From Thermocladium sp. UBA166 (lineage in GTDB: Archaea; Thermoproteota; Thermoprotei; Thermoproteales; Thermocladiaceae): a DNA stretch of 15,187 bases. The position numbers and the translations under genes were made by a program. The notes under the pieces were generated by a model. It did not search any database, was not told the DNA's origin, and worked only from the letters and a program-made list of their open reading frames with translations. Below are positions 1 to 6,237 of the stretch, piece by piece; within the stretch, counting starts at the first letter, position 1; the number at the start of each line of letters is the position of its first letter. Location: positions 44,430 through 59,616 of the forward strand of contig DAHE01000044.1 in NCBI GenBank assembly GCA_002508315.1, given 5' to 3'.

Positions 1-717
1 AAGGATGGTCGGCATGCCCAGCAAGAAAGCAGCCAACGACGTGAATACGGGAATCGTCAAGTTATCCTCCACTCCATAAGCCTCGGATAGCACTGCCACT
101 ATGCCCAGCACTATCAAGTCCAAAATGTTGAGGTAGAATATAGCCAGCACCGCCGCGTACACCAGCAATCCGCCGATAGCCCCCTCTACCGTGGAACTGG
201 AGTAGGGCAGTTTATGCTTTCCGAACGCGGTTCCAATTAATGCACTGAATGTATCATAAAATATCAGTGCAAGTATGCCGTAGACGGCTAGCTGGCCGAA
301 CGCGGTATAGGATGCATAGACCCCCACGGACCCCATTAACACCCCCAAGTAACCCCCTCTCTTCTCGTAATCCCTCTCTATGCTGTTTAAGGTCTCGTTG
401 AACACGCTCTCCAACTTGTTGAATGTGAAAATAACCTCGCCCTCCTCGCTTCGCTGTATTGTACTTAGCACCCTCACCAACTGTTCCCTGATGGATTTCC
501 GCGCATCATCCAACGCCTGGCTTATAACCATGGATATTATGGGTTTCTTCAATTGAGTTGCATAGAGCATCGCTGCCAATATGAGCAGTACAAGGTAGTA
601 ATACGTGATTATTTGAAGCTGTAACTCTGCTACGAATGGAACTATAAGTAAAACGGAGAGAACCAAGTGAAAGAGCTTCCTATAAAGCAATGACTTGATC
701 CTAGCCGCCGTGCTCAC
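1..717 (-). CDS. SEC59/DGK1-family CTP-dependent lipid kinase or cytidylyltransferase-like membrane protein (partial, C-terminus beyond left edge)
   Basis: The reading frame is open for 239 codons from a GTG at 717 to base 1, with no stop, so the C-terminus is missing. The protein is very hydrophobic, with several membrane helices. Family marks that can be seen are an early Arg-Lys-x2-His (R13, K14, H17), the block DTFSALIGTAFGKH (155-168) followed by TVEG (176-179), and the late DNLTIP (218-223). This order is typical of the dolichol kinase / DGK1 / phytol kinase superfamily (COG0170), which phosphorylates a membrane polyprenol or diacylglycerol using CTP. In archaea the substrate is usually unproven; dolichol recycling for N-glycosylation is a reasonable guess. 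The GTG is preferred because an in-frame TAA lies five codons upstream and a TATA-like box sits about 27 bases before it. The Gly that normally precedes the Asp of the central block is Tyr here (Y154). The family call is fairly sure; the substrate is not. Confidence 0.8.
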   Translation of the reverse strand, partial: MSTAARIKSLLYRKLFHLVLSVLLIVPFVAELQLQIITYYYLVLLILAAMLYATQLKKPIISMVISQALDDARKSIREQLVRVLSTIQRSEEGEVIFTFNKLESVFNETLNSIERDYEKRGGYLGVLMGSVGVYASYTAFGQLAVYGILALIFYDTFSALIGTAFGKHKLPYSSSTVEGAIGGLLVYAAVLAIFYLNILDLIVLGIVAVLSEAYGVEDNLTIPVFTSLAAFLLGMPTIL

Positions 718-740
718 GGTACTCCACTTTTATTCCCCAT

Positions 741-759
741 ATTTAAGCTCTATTTAAGC
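741..759 (-). promoter_or_regulatory. Twin TATA-like boxes upstream of the SEC59-like gene
   Basis: The 8-mer atttaagc (plus strand) occurs twice, at 741-748 and 752-759. On the minus strand each reads gcttaaat, a good crenarchaeal TATA box. The copy nearer the gene is centred about 27 bases before the GTG at 717, the spacing expected for a leaderless transcript. The second copy lies 11 bases further upstream and could give an alternative start or be part of a BRE/TATA cluster. Confidence 0.55.
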
Positions 760-799
760 CCATTAATGAGCATCCCAACATCCCCTCGCCGCCTCTCGA

Positions 800-837
800 C
801 ATTTATGGATACTACCGCCCGACAGCGGCAATAAATG
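800..837. repeat. Nested inverted repeat between the aldolase and the SEC59-like gene
   Basis: An outer 7-bp inverted repeat, CATTTAT (800-806) with ATAAATG (831-837), encloses an inner CCGC (815-818) / GCGG (825-828) pair. It lies in the roughly 190-base gap between the two minus-strand genes. It could be an operator or an RNA hairpin after the aldolase message; there is no T-run beside it, so it is not a classical terminator. Nothing else was recognised in this gap apart from the promoter. Confidence 0.4.
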
Positions 838-911
838 CAGGCAATAGCTGGATGCAGGGGATTTACTGGCGCTTGAGCGTGGGAAGGGGGAATGGGAATT
901 CATGGAGTATT

Positions 912-1487
912 TTATATCGCTTTTCTAGCGTTGGTCGTGGAGAGGGTTACGTATGCTACCATCTCTAGTACCTCCATTTTGTTGAATGCTTCCTGTATTG
1001 ATGCGGCGGCGGCCACGGCTCCGTGTTTTTCCAGCATCACCAAGTCAGCTCCCCCAGCCATGGCTTCCGCAACTCTGTCCGCCAACTCCTGCGTGCCCGG
1101 CTCTATGTAGGGCACCACGGCCACGCCGTGGGCATACGACTTGAGCTCGCTGAACGATTCATCCAGCGAGATTCCCGCATTCATTATTGCCAGGACATTA
1201 GGTGGATGAGCGTGGAACACTGCGCCGTAAATGGTCGACTTGTATATGGCCACGTGCATCCTCCACTCACTAGATGGCCGTTTACTGCTTGAAGTGGCAT
1301 TGCCTTCCAAGTCGATCTCCACTAAGTCCTCCTCCGTCAGCTCAGCCTTCGGAGCATTTGTTGGAGTAATCAACACGCGGCTCCCAATTCTAATGCTGGC
1401 GTTTCCCCCCATCAAGGTATTCAGCCCAACCTCGTGGCTGAGCTTGAAGTACTTGATGAGGGCCCTGCGTTGCTCCAATGCATCCAC
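912..1487 (-). CDS. Class II aldolase (L-fuculose-1-phosphate aldolase type)
   Basis: A 191-residue protein of the class II aldolase/adducin family, close to the usual FucA length. It shows the phosphate-binding GGNAS (27-31), the catalytic Glu in PSSEW (E74), the zinc ligands HAH (H92, H94) and the third zinc His in EKHG (H155). These match the E73/H92/H94/H155 set of FucA almost position for position. Such enzymes cleave a sugar 1-phosphate to dihydroxyacetone phosphate and an aldehyde, such as lactaldehyde. Archaeal members serve deoxy-sugar or nucleoside salvage or lactaldehyde supply, and the natural substrate cannot be told from sequence. The GTG start is supported by a TATA box 24-25 bases upstream (1508-1515). 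The gene is alone on its transcript, unless it reads on into the SEC59-like gene 194 bases downstream. Confidence 0.88.
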   Translation of the reverse strand: MDALEQRRALIKYFKLSHEVGLNTLMGGNASIRIGSRVLITPTNAPKAELTEEDLVEIDLEGNATSSSKRPSSEWRMHVAIYKSTIYGAVFHAHPPNVLAIMNAGISLDESFSELKSYAHGVAVVPYIEPGTQELADRVAEAMAGGADLVMLEKHGAVAAAASIQEAFNKMEVLEMVAYVTLSTTNARKAI

Positions 1488-1507
1488 GCGCTCGGTTAAT
1501 TAACAGG

Positions 1508-1515
1508 CTTAAAAC
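1508..1515 (-). promoter_or_regulatory. TATA box of the class II aldolase gene
   Basis: On the minus strand gttttaag, centred about 24.5 bases before the GTG at 1487. This is the standard spacing in this window for a leaderless message and supports the chosen start. Confidence 0.6.
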
Positions 1516-1590
1516 TATTCCCGAGGCTCTCCTCTTCACGAGAGCGATGCATCCATGCTTAAGCTTAACTGGTTATGTTTCTTCAGCAAT

Positions 1591-1600
1591 CTTTATAAAC
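1591..1600 (+). promoter_or_regulatory. TATA box of the small membrane protein gene
   Basis: ctttataaac, with the box tttataaa centred at about 1595.5. The ATG at 1621 is 25.5 bases downstream, so the ATG at 1621 and not an earlier in-frame codon is the likely start. The earlier frame from 1555 would begin upstream of the promoter. Confidence 0.7.
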
Positions 1601-1620
1601 GCATCATCTTTCATGACCTC

Positions 1621-1977
1621 ATGGCTCAAGTCGATAATGAGGAGCATACGTGGGCATTGATAGCTTGGGTGATACCGTTGGTGGGAGGAATACTGGGTCT
1701 CATAATGAAGCCTAACTCCAATTACGTGAAGCACTGGTCCTACCTCAGCATCTCCTTCGGGTTATTGATAATAGTGGTTGAGGTCGTGCTCGGCATCATA
1801 TCGATTCCATTCATGTTCATACCAATCCTGCACTTGATAATAGTATCTGTGCTTGGCACTTTAATAGGGCTTGGCTTCCTCGTAATTTGGATAATCGGGA
1901 TACTCAGGGAGCGCAGCGTCCTCTATTGGAAGCCGGCCGTAATATACGATATAGCTAGGATGATGGGGGCCCAGTGA
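1621..1977 (+). CDS. Small polytopic membrane protein, DUF4870/Tic20-like
   Basis: The protein has 118 residues from the ATG placed by the TATA box. It starts with a short acidic segment (AQVDNEEHTWALIAW), then a first helix (IPLVGGILGLI), a short polar segment with an NYVKHWSYLS motif, two long hydrophobic stretches, and a basic C-terminal tail. The pattern 'WALIAW...P..GGI..LI.KP....YVKHW...S' resembles the DUF4870 / Tic20-like family of small membrane proteins, whose function is generally unknown. The gene has its own promoter and about 50 bases separate it from the convergent NifX-like gene. The membrane location is clear; the family name is a recognition from pattern and moderately sure. 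No catalytic residues were seen. Confidence 0.65.
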   Translation: MAQVDNEEHTWALIAWVIPLVGGILGLIMKPNSNYVKHWSYLSISFGLLIIVVEVVLGIISIPFMFIPILHLIIVSVLGTLIGLGFLVIWIIGILRERSVLYWKPAVIYDIARMMGAQ

Positions 1978-2028
1978 GTCGTTTGAGTGGATCCAGGACC
2001 CCGGCATTTATCTGGACGATATAGGCTC

Positions 2029-2385
2029 TCAACCATGGTTAATCCTCTCCCAGACCGCGAGCAGTGAGGAGTAAGCCACCTCGCCCGCGTTAATGGGCCA
2101 CGCTCTCAATTCCTGGACCGGCTCCCCTGTCTTGACCACGTACATTGCCTTCCCGCTCTTGGAGAGGATCATGTATGATGGAAGGCAGAGCGATCCATGC
2201 GGCGCCACAACGACTTGCGCGCCCAGCTCCATGCATCGCTTAGCCACGGCCGGCCTCCTCTCCTTCGCGTGGAGGGCTGGGTTTTCCTCCTTGTATACTA
2301 TTTTACCATCCTTGATTAAAACTACGTAATCCGCCCTTGAGAATATCTCGGTTTCATACTTGACGTTAACCGTGGTGCAGATCAT
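2029..2385 (-). CDS. Dinitrogenase iron-molybdenum cofactor family protein (NifX/NifB C-terminal-like)
   Basis: A 118-residue single-domain protein. The segment FSRADYVVLIKDGK (15-28) followed by EENPA (34-38), an Ala-rich helix and then a GAQVVVAPHGS turn follows the order of the PF02579 fold (strand with F-x-R-A, ENP, helix, 'GvdvviaG.iG', strand). Members bind or carry iron-sulfur or FeMo-cofactor precursors in nitrogen fixers, but many archaea without nitrogenase have stand-alone copies of unknown role. No nif or radical-SAM gene is near. Two cysteines (C3 and one in the SLCLP segment) are possible metal ligands. The ATG at 2385 has a TATA-like box 23 bases upstream. The assignment is moderately confident. 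Confidence 0.6.
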   Translation of the reverse strand: MICTTVNVKYETEIFSRADYVVLIKDGKIVYKEENPALHAKERRPAVAKRCMELGAQVVVAPHGSLCLPSYMILSKSGKAMYVVKTGEPVQELRAWPINAGEVAYSSLLAVWERINHG

Positions 2386-2403
2386 TGAGCGATTCGCGCC
2401 CGC

Positions 2404-2437
2404 TTAATTAAATGCGTTTCTCGGGAAAGCTTTAAAG
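2404..2437. promoter_or_regulatory. Divergent promoter region between the NifX-like and CoxG-like genes
   Basis: Two separate TATA-like boxes lie back to back. On minus, tttaattaa (2404-2412) is centred 23 bases before the ATG at 2385. On plus, ctttaaag (2430-2437) is centred 25.5 bases before the ATG at 2459. The plus box argues for the ATG at 2459 over the in-frame ATG at 2441, which is only a few bases from the box. Confidence 0.6.
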
Positions 2438-2458
2438 CGAATGCAGCGCCATTATTCC

Positions 2459-2902
2459 ATGAAGCTGGCAGGCCAGCGTCCGATGGATATAGGGTCAAAC
2501 GATATGTGGAAATTAATAATTGAAAGGTTAGATGATGTGGTTAAGTGCGTCCCTGACGTCAAGGAGGTGAAGAAGGTGGGCCAAGATTACGAGATGAAAT
2601 TGTTCGTCCACATGGGTCCAGTGAGGGGGGACTTCAATACATCGATCTCAATAGTTCAAGTGGACAACGAGGCCCGCTCCATTAAGTTAAGGCTGAGGAG
2701 TAAGGGACCTGGAACCACGTTGGACGCCAACATAGTGGCCAAGATAGGCGATGGCAATGTATCGTACGATGCGGATCTAAGCATGAGCGGGATAATGGCT
2801 GCAGTGGGCCAAAGAATAATAGAGGGTTACATAGAAAGCAAGTTAAATCAATTCCTGGATAATTTAGTGAAGCTGGCCAAGACGGGCTCCTGCATCCAGT
2901 GA
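2459..2902 (+). CDS. CoxG-like SRPBCC protein (carbon monoxide dehydrogenase subunit G family)
   Basis: A 147-residue protein spanning one START/SRPBCC (helix-grip) domain. Marks of the CoxG subgroup are a polar N-terminus leading to W-x-L-I-x-E, the CVPDVKEV segment, the central MGPVRGDF turn, a YDADLSMSG strand, and the terminal helix with GQRIIEGYIESKLNQFLDN. CoxG-type proteins bind hydrophobic ligands or membranes; in aerobic CO oxidisers one anchors or matures CO dehydrogenase. No coxM, coxS, coxL or maturation gene is in the window, so this copy stands alone and its ligand is unknown. The start follows the TATA box at 2430-2437; a version seven... six residues longer would begin at 2441. 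Confidence 0.8.
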   Translation: MKLAGQRPMDIGSNDMWKLIIERLDDVVKCVPDVKEVKKVGQDYEMKLFVHMGPVRGDFNTSISIVQVDNEARSIKLRLRSKGPGTTLDANIVAKIGDGNVSYDADLSMSGIMAAVGQRIIEGYIESKLNQFLDNLVKLAKTGSCIQ

Positions 2903-2945
2903 ACGGGGGGTTCTATATCGTTGGTCACCTAATCGAGGCGCTCAA

Positions 2946-2955
2946 CTTTTTAAAG
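2946..2955 (+). promoter_or_regulatory. TATA box of the tfe-PAC2 operon
   Basis: ctttttaaag, with the box centred at about 2951 and the GTG at 2976 lying 25 bases downstream. This supports a leaderless GTG start for the TFE gene. Confidence 0.65.
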
Positions 2956-2975
2956 CATTTAGGCTGGGCCATGTC

Positions 2976-3521
2976 GTGCAGCAGCAGTTGGCGAACATGG
3001 TAACGGAGTATGTTTATAAGAGGATAACCATAGAGTACGATAATCCTGAGCTGGGCAAGCTGGCCGTGGCCATAGTAAACACGCTGTTAAGCAAGGATGA
3101 GGCGATGCCTGACGAGAAGATAGCATCCACTTTGGGCGTCAATGCTATAGAGGTGCGTAGGGTGCTTCATCTATTGAACGGGGTTGGCTTGGTGGTGAAG
3201 GGCAAGGAGACCATGGAGTACGGCGGAATGCAGGAGATACGGTGGAGCATAAACTATGAAAGCATGAGTAAATTCATAAAGTGGGTCATAAAGGAGACTA
3301 GGGGTAAGCTGGAGCAAGTGGTCAAGTCGCTGCACGATTCATCATTTTACGTTTGCCCCATGTGTTTCAGGAGGTACCCGGACAGCGAGGCCTCGCAGCA
3401 TGGCTTCGCCTGTCTGGTGGATGGCTCGGCGCTGGAGATGGTGAACGCGGACACGGAGATACCTGCGTTGCTAAACGTTATAGAGAGACTGCGGAGGCTA
3501 GAGGAGATGCCCAATGCCTAG
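2976..3521 (+). CDS. tfe: Transcription factor E, alpha subunit (TFE)
   Basis: A 181-residue protein with the TFE/TFIIE-alpha layout. It has an N-terminal winged helix (about 15-90), with the recognition pattern DEKIASTLGVNAIEVRRVLHLL, then a linker helix rich in basic residues. A C-terminal zinc ribbon begins with CPMC (C127, C130), and a helical tail follows. TFE joins the TBP-TFB-RNA polymerase complex, stabilises the open complex and helps DNA melting. The second half of the ribbon reads FACLVDG: C146 is present, but the expected fourth Cys is Asp (D149). H142 is nearby and could complete a site. The GTG start is supported by the TATA box. The gene overlaps the next by 8 bases, so the two are co-transcribed and probably translationally coupled. 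Confidence 0.9.
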   Translation: MQQQLANMVTEYVYKRITIEYDNPELGKLAVAIVNTLLSKDEAMPDEKIASTLGVNAIEVRRVLHLLNGVGLVVKGKETMEYGGMQEIRWSINYESMSKFIKWVIKETRGKLEQVVKSLHDSSFYVCPMCFRRYPDSEASQHGFACLVDGSALEMVNADTEIPALLNVIERLRRLEEMPNA

Positions 3522-4203
3522 TATAATCCTCAATAAACCCATATTCGATATAGACTTCTTCATCACTGGGTTCCACGGAATAGGGCTGGTGGGTTACCTA
3601 GCTGTCCGCCACTTGGTGACCACTATGCCGTGCGAGAGGATAGGGTTCATGGGAGTATCCATGCCCTACACGTCATATATGAAGGGGATCCTATCGTCGC
3701 CGGGCGACATCTATAATTGTCCAGACCATGGAATCACCATCGCATTATTCAATTACGGGATACCGGATAGGCAGTTATTCTCGGCGTCCAAGGAATTGGC
3801 CAAGTGGGTCATCACATCGCGATTCAGGAACGTAGTATTGTTCGGGGGCCTCGACGTCTCCCTAAGGGATCCACGCGACGAGCTGGGGGTGAAGGTGATC
3901 TCCACGAGGAGGGACGCTGCGGAGAACTTATTGAATGATAACTACTTAGTGCTGGGTCCCCTTGCCATAATGATGAATGAGTTCACATCCAAGTCGTACC
4001 CCGCCATGGCTATACTGCCGTACGCCAACCCATCCCTCGCCGATCCCAGGGCCGCCGCGACTGGTCTCTCCTACTTCTCCAGTAAGTTCAATATAAAGTT
4101 AGATCTGGCCAAGCTATATGAGGACGCCCAGGTGCTGGAAGAGGAGATCCAGAAGCAGATGAAGCAGATGGAGGGCCGCAAGGATACCTCGCTCTACATA
4201 TGA
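3514..4203 (+). CDS. PAC2-family protein, archaeal proteasome-assembly-chaperone type
   Basis: A 229-residue protein of the PAC2 superfamily. The FHGIGLVGYLAVRHL segment (19-33) is the typical glycine turn near the N-terminus, and GPLAIMMNE plus LPYANPSLADPRAA lie in the second half. The tail (about 200-222) is a charged, coiled-coil-like helix, and the last three residues are Leu-Tyr-Ile. A final hydrophobic-Tyr-any tripeptide (HbYX) is the motif by which PAN, PA28-like activators and the archaeal chaperones PbaA/PbaB dock into proteasome alpha-ring pockets. A role in 20S assembly or gating is therefore a good inference. The ATG sits inside the end of tfe (8-base overlap), after a gaggag Shine-Dalgarno-like stretch. 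Its end overlaps the convergent tgtA end by 10 bases. Confidence 0.85.
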   Translation: MPSIILNKPIFDIDFFITGFHGIGLVGYLAVRHLVTTMPCERIGFMGVSMPYTSYMKGILSSPGDIYNCPDHGITIALFNYGIPDRQLFSASKELAKWVITSRFRNVVLFGGLDVSLRDPRDELGVKVISTRRDAAENLLNDNYLVLGPLAIMMNEFTSKSYPAMAILPYANPSLADPRAAATGLSYFSSKFNIKLDLAKLYEDAQVLEEEIQKQMKQMEGRKDTSLYI

Positions 4204-5750
4204 TGCTCCTCAACGCATGAAATGCTCCTCAGCAGTTCATCGGCGTAGGAGTAGATGGCCTTATAGCTGGGAATTACGAAGAGTCTCTTTCTTCCGCTGG
4301 TCATCACTAGCTCCGCCTTCTTCCTAGCCCCCTCAGTCGTAACGACCACAACATCGCTCTCCACCACCTCCGCCCTCGCCATACCGCAGCTAATTATCTG
4401 TGGCACTGGGTATACGTCGCTTAATTCAAGGGGCACAGCCCCCAGTGCTCCGTCGTAGACGTAGACCCTGACGCCGCACCTAGCTATTCTCTCCAGGAGG
4501 GGCGCCAGGGGGGATCGTATGATAGGCTTCTCGTCGTATCCAACGATAATGATCGCCCTTTCGCCCGTCCCCATTCTCCTAGCCTTTTCCTTGAACAGAA
4601 TCACCTCGGGGCGGCCGGCATCCACCGCGTCGAAGATGGCCAGCTCATGGGTGTTGGCCTTGGTCTCGCTGCCTAGCTTGGCAATCAATTTTCTAAATCC
4701 CCAGCTCCTTATCAGCCTATAAGCCTTGTAGAGCTTTATGTTCTGCCTTGCCTTGCCCTCCACGTAATCCCAGAGAGAGCCCTCGCGTATTCGTTGCCTA
4801 ATCTCTTGTAGCTCCTCCGCTATGGTATACAAGTTATGGAGGGCCAGCAATCGTTCCTGCTCGTCCTTGGGCAATTCCCTAACCTCCCCAACCGACCTCT
4901 CGCACTCCCCGCAGGAGTGGAGGATATAATCATCATCCAACTCATCGAGTCTCACGGTCCTGTCCCTCATAATTAACCGACCATCCCTGGCAAACAGCAC
5001 GTAGGACGCCGAGTCGAAGAGATCCACCCCCAGCAGTACAGCCAGCGGCATTATCAATGGGTGACCCGCGCCGAAGAGGTGTATGGGCTTCCCAGCTGGC
5101 ACGTTCAGCTTAGCCGTTATTATCATCTTCGCTATACCATCTAGTTCATACTCCTCCAGTAGAGTGGTTGGACTGCCTATTGCGTATAAGTCGAAGTCGA
5201 GCCTACCCATTACCCGGGAGGAGCGGGCCAGCAGGTCCAGGTAGGTACCGCCTTGGAGGGGGCCCACCCTGAGCATTTTGTGATTTGGGTCCTCATCCTC
5301 CAACTGCAGCAATGCCCGCCGTGCCCTCCTCATCGTCTCCTCCACCTCAATGGATACTACGTCCTTGGGAGTTCCAATGCTGGTAGGCAGGTCTAATATA
5401 ACCCCGATATCCGTCCCCAGCCTTACTTGGTACGATATTATCTCATCCGGGTCGACATCTATGTAGCCGTACTGCATTAATTGATACGCGCCTGAATCCG
5501 TCATTATCGGCCCATCCCAGTTAAACAAGCCATGAATCCCGGTCTCCGCCGCCACGTCCCCGTAATTGTTTCGTATCAAGTATGCATTGGTTATGAAGTG
5601 GTGGAACCCGGCCCGTCTCAAGCGGTCCAGCGGTATGACTTGCTTTGATGGATTTATCACGGGAAACATAGTGGGCGTTTGTATGGCACCGTGGGACGTG
5701 TGGAGCAACCCCATCCGTGCTGCATCGTCCTTATCGATTATCTCGAACAT
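4194..5750 (-). CDS. tgtA: Archaeosine tRNA-guanine transglycosylase (7-cyano-7-deazaguanine tRNA-ribosyltransferase), no PUA domain seen
   Basis: This enzyme exchanges guanine-15 in the tRNA D-loop for preQ0, the first tRNA step toward archaeosine. From the ATG at 5750 it has 518 residues and begins MFEIIDKDDAARMG, the usual TGT opening. The active-site regions are MTDSGAYQL (D85) and GVDLFDS (D243, D246). The zinc site is near 278-305: H278-x-C280-x2-C283 and H305 in LHNLY. Known ArcTGTs have a third Cys where H278 stands. A C1/C2-like extension follows, but the protein stops before a recognisable PUA domain, about 60-65 residues short of the euryarchaeal enzymes. An in-frame TTG at 5771 directly abuts the upstream Sm-like gene; the ATG is preferred because it fits the family start. 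Second gene of an operon after the Sm-like gene. Confidence 0.92.
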   Translation of the reverse strand: MFEIIDKDDAARMGLLHTSHGAIQTPTMFPVINPSKQVIPLDRLRRAGFHHFITNAYLIRNNYGDVAAETGIHGLFNWDGPIMTDSGAYQLMQYGYIDVDPDEIISYQVRLGTDIGVILDLPTSIGTPKDVVSIEVEETMRRARRALLQLEDEDPNHKMLRVGPLQGGTYLDLLARSSRVMGRLDFDLYAIGSPTTLLEEYELDGIAKMIITAKLNVPAGKPIHLFGAGHPLIMPLAVLLGVDLFDSASYVLFARDGRLIMRDRTVRLDELDDDYILHSCGECERSVGEVRELPKDEQERLLALHNLYTIAEELQEIRQRIREGSLWDYVEGKARQNIKLYKAYRLIRSWGFRKLIAKLGSETKANTHELAIFDAVDAGRPEVILFKEKARRMGTGERAIIIVGYDEKPIIRSPLAPLLERIARCGVRVYVYDGALGAVPLELSDVYPVPQIISCGMARAEVVESDVVVVTTEGARKKAELVMTSGRKRLFVIPSYKAIYSYADELLRSISCVEEHHM

Positions 5751-5771
5751 CCCAGCCCACAATGCCTCCAA

Positions 5772-6188
5772 TTATTGCCGCCGCTTTAGGTAGTTATCGA
5801 ACAATTCCTTCACGCGCTTGGCGGTCAGCCCAGACCCCTCCACCCCGTTCTGCGTCACCCTAACGCTCTCGCCTACCTGTATTAGGTTTGCCTCCTCCAC
5901 GTATTTTATCATTCCTGGGAAGTACTTCTCCAATTCCTTGGCGAAGTCCGCTAAGTCGAGGTATTGCTCGGTCATTATGATCTCCCTCCAATTACTTGTT
6001 GAGAGGAGAACCTTACTGGCTCTCTCCCCCTTATCGTTTATTGCGTCCGTCAGCACTATGTTTAGATTATTATCCATTCCAGCCAGAACGCCCTTGTAGT
6101 GGCCTGTAGCCGTGGTCACCATTACCTTCTTGCCAAGCATGGAGGCAACTTCCACCAGGAATCGCCTATTGCTCTCGGCCAGAGACAT
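5772..6188 (-). CDS. Sm-like archaeal protein with C-terminal extension (SmAP3/Lsm type)
   Basis: A 138-residue protein. The Sm1 motif covers about 17-50 (LGKKVMVTTATGHYKGVLAG, then MDNNLNIVL) and the Sm2 motif about 59-75 (SKVLLSTSNWREIIM). An extra C-terminal domain of about 60 residues follows, as in Pyrobaculum SmAP3. Sm-like proteins form heptameric rings that bind U-rich RNA and act in RNA metabolism. The ATG at 6188 is chosen because the Sm fold begins just after it and a TATA box is centred 25.5 bases upstream. An upstream in-frame extension to 6317 would run through the divergent rpoG gene and is unlikely. First gene of a two-gene operon with tgtA (21 bases between stop and ATG), which hints at co-expression of RNA-binding and tRNA-modifying functions. 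Confidence 0.88.
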   Translation of the reverse strand: MSLAESNRRFLVEVASMLGKKVMVTTATGHYKGVLAGMDNNLNIVLTDAINDKGERASKVLLSTSNWREIIMTEQYLDLADFAKELEKYFPGMIKYVEEANLIQVGESVRVTQNGVEGSGLTAKRVKELFDNYLKRRQ

Positions 6189-6207
6189 GAAAGTGCAGCG
6201 AGGGAAT

Positions 6208-6219
6208 GCTTTTAAGTGC
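6208..6219. promoter_or_regulatory. Shared, bidirectional TATA box between the Sm-like gene and rpoG
   Basis: One element, gcttttaagtgc, is the only A/T-rich box between the divergent ATGs at 6188 (minus) and 6238 (plus). Its centre, about 6213.5, lies 25.5 bases from one ATG and 24.5 from the other. It reads as an acceptable TATA box on both strands (ttttaag / cttaaaa). Either one TBP site serves both genes or two overlapping sites compete. Confidence 0.6.
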
Positions 6220-6237
6220 TTTGGTGCATTGAAAATC

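Noticed and set aside
6112..6237. Upstream extension of rpoG
   Set aside because: It would overlap the divergent Sm-like gene and lie before the TATA box; the RPB8-like fold begins after 6238.
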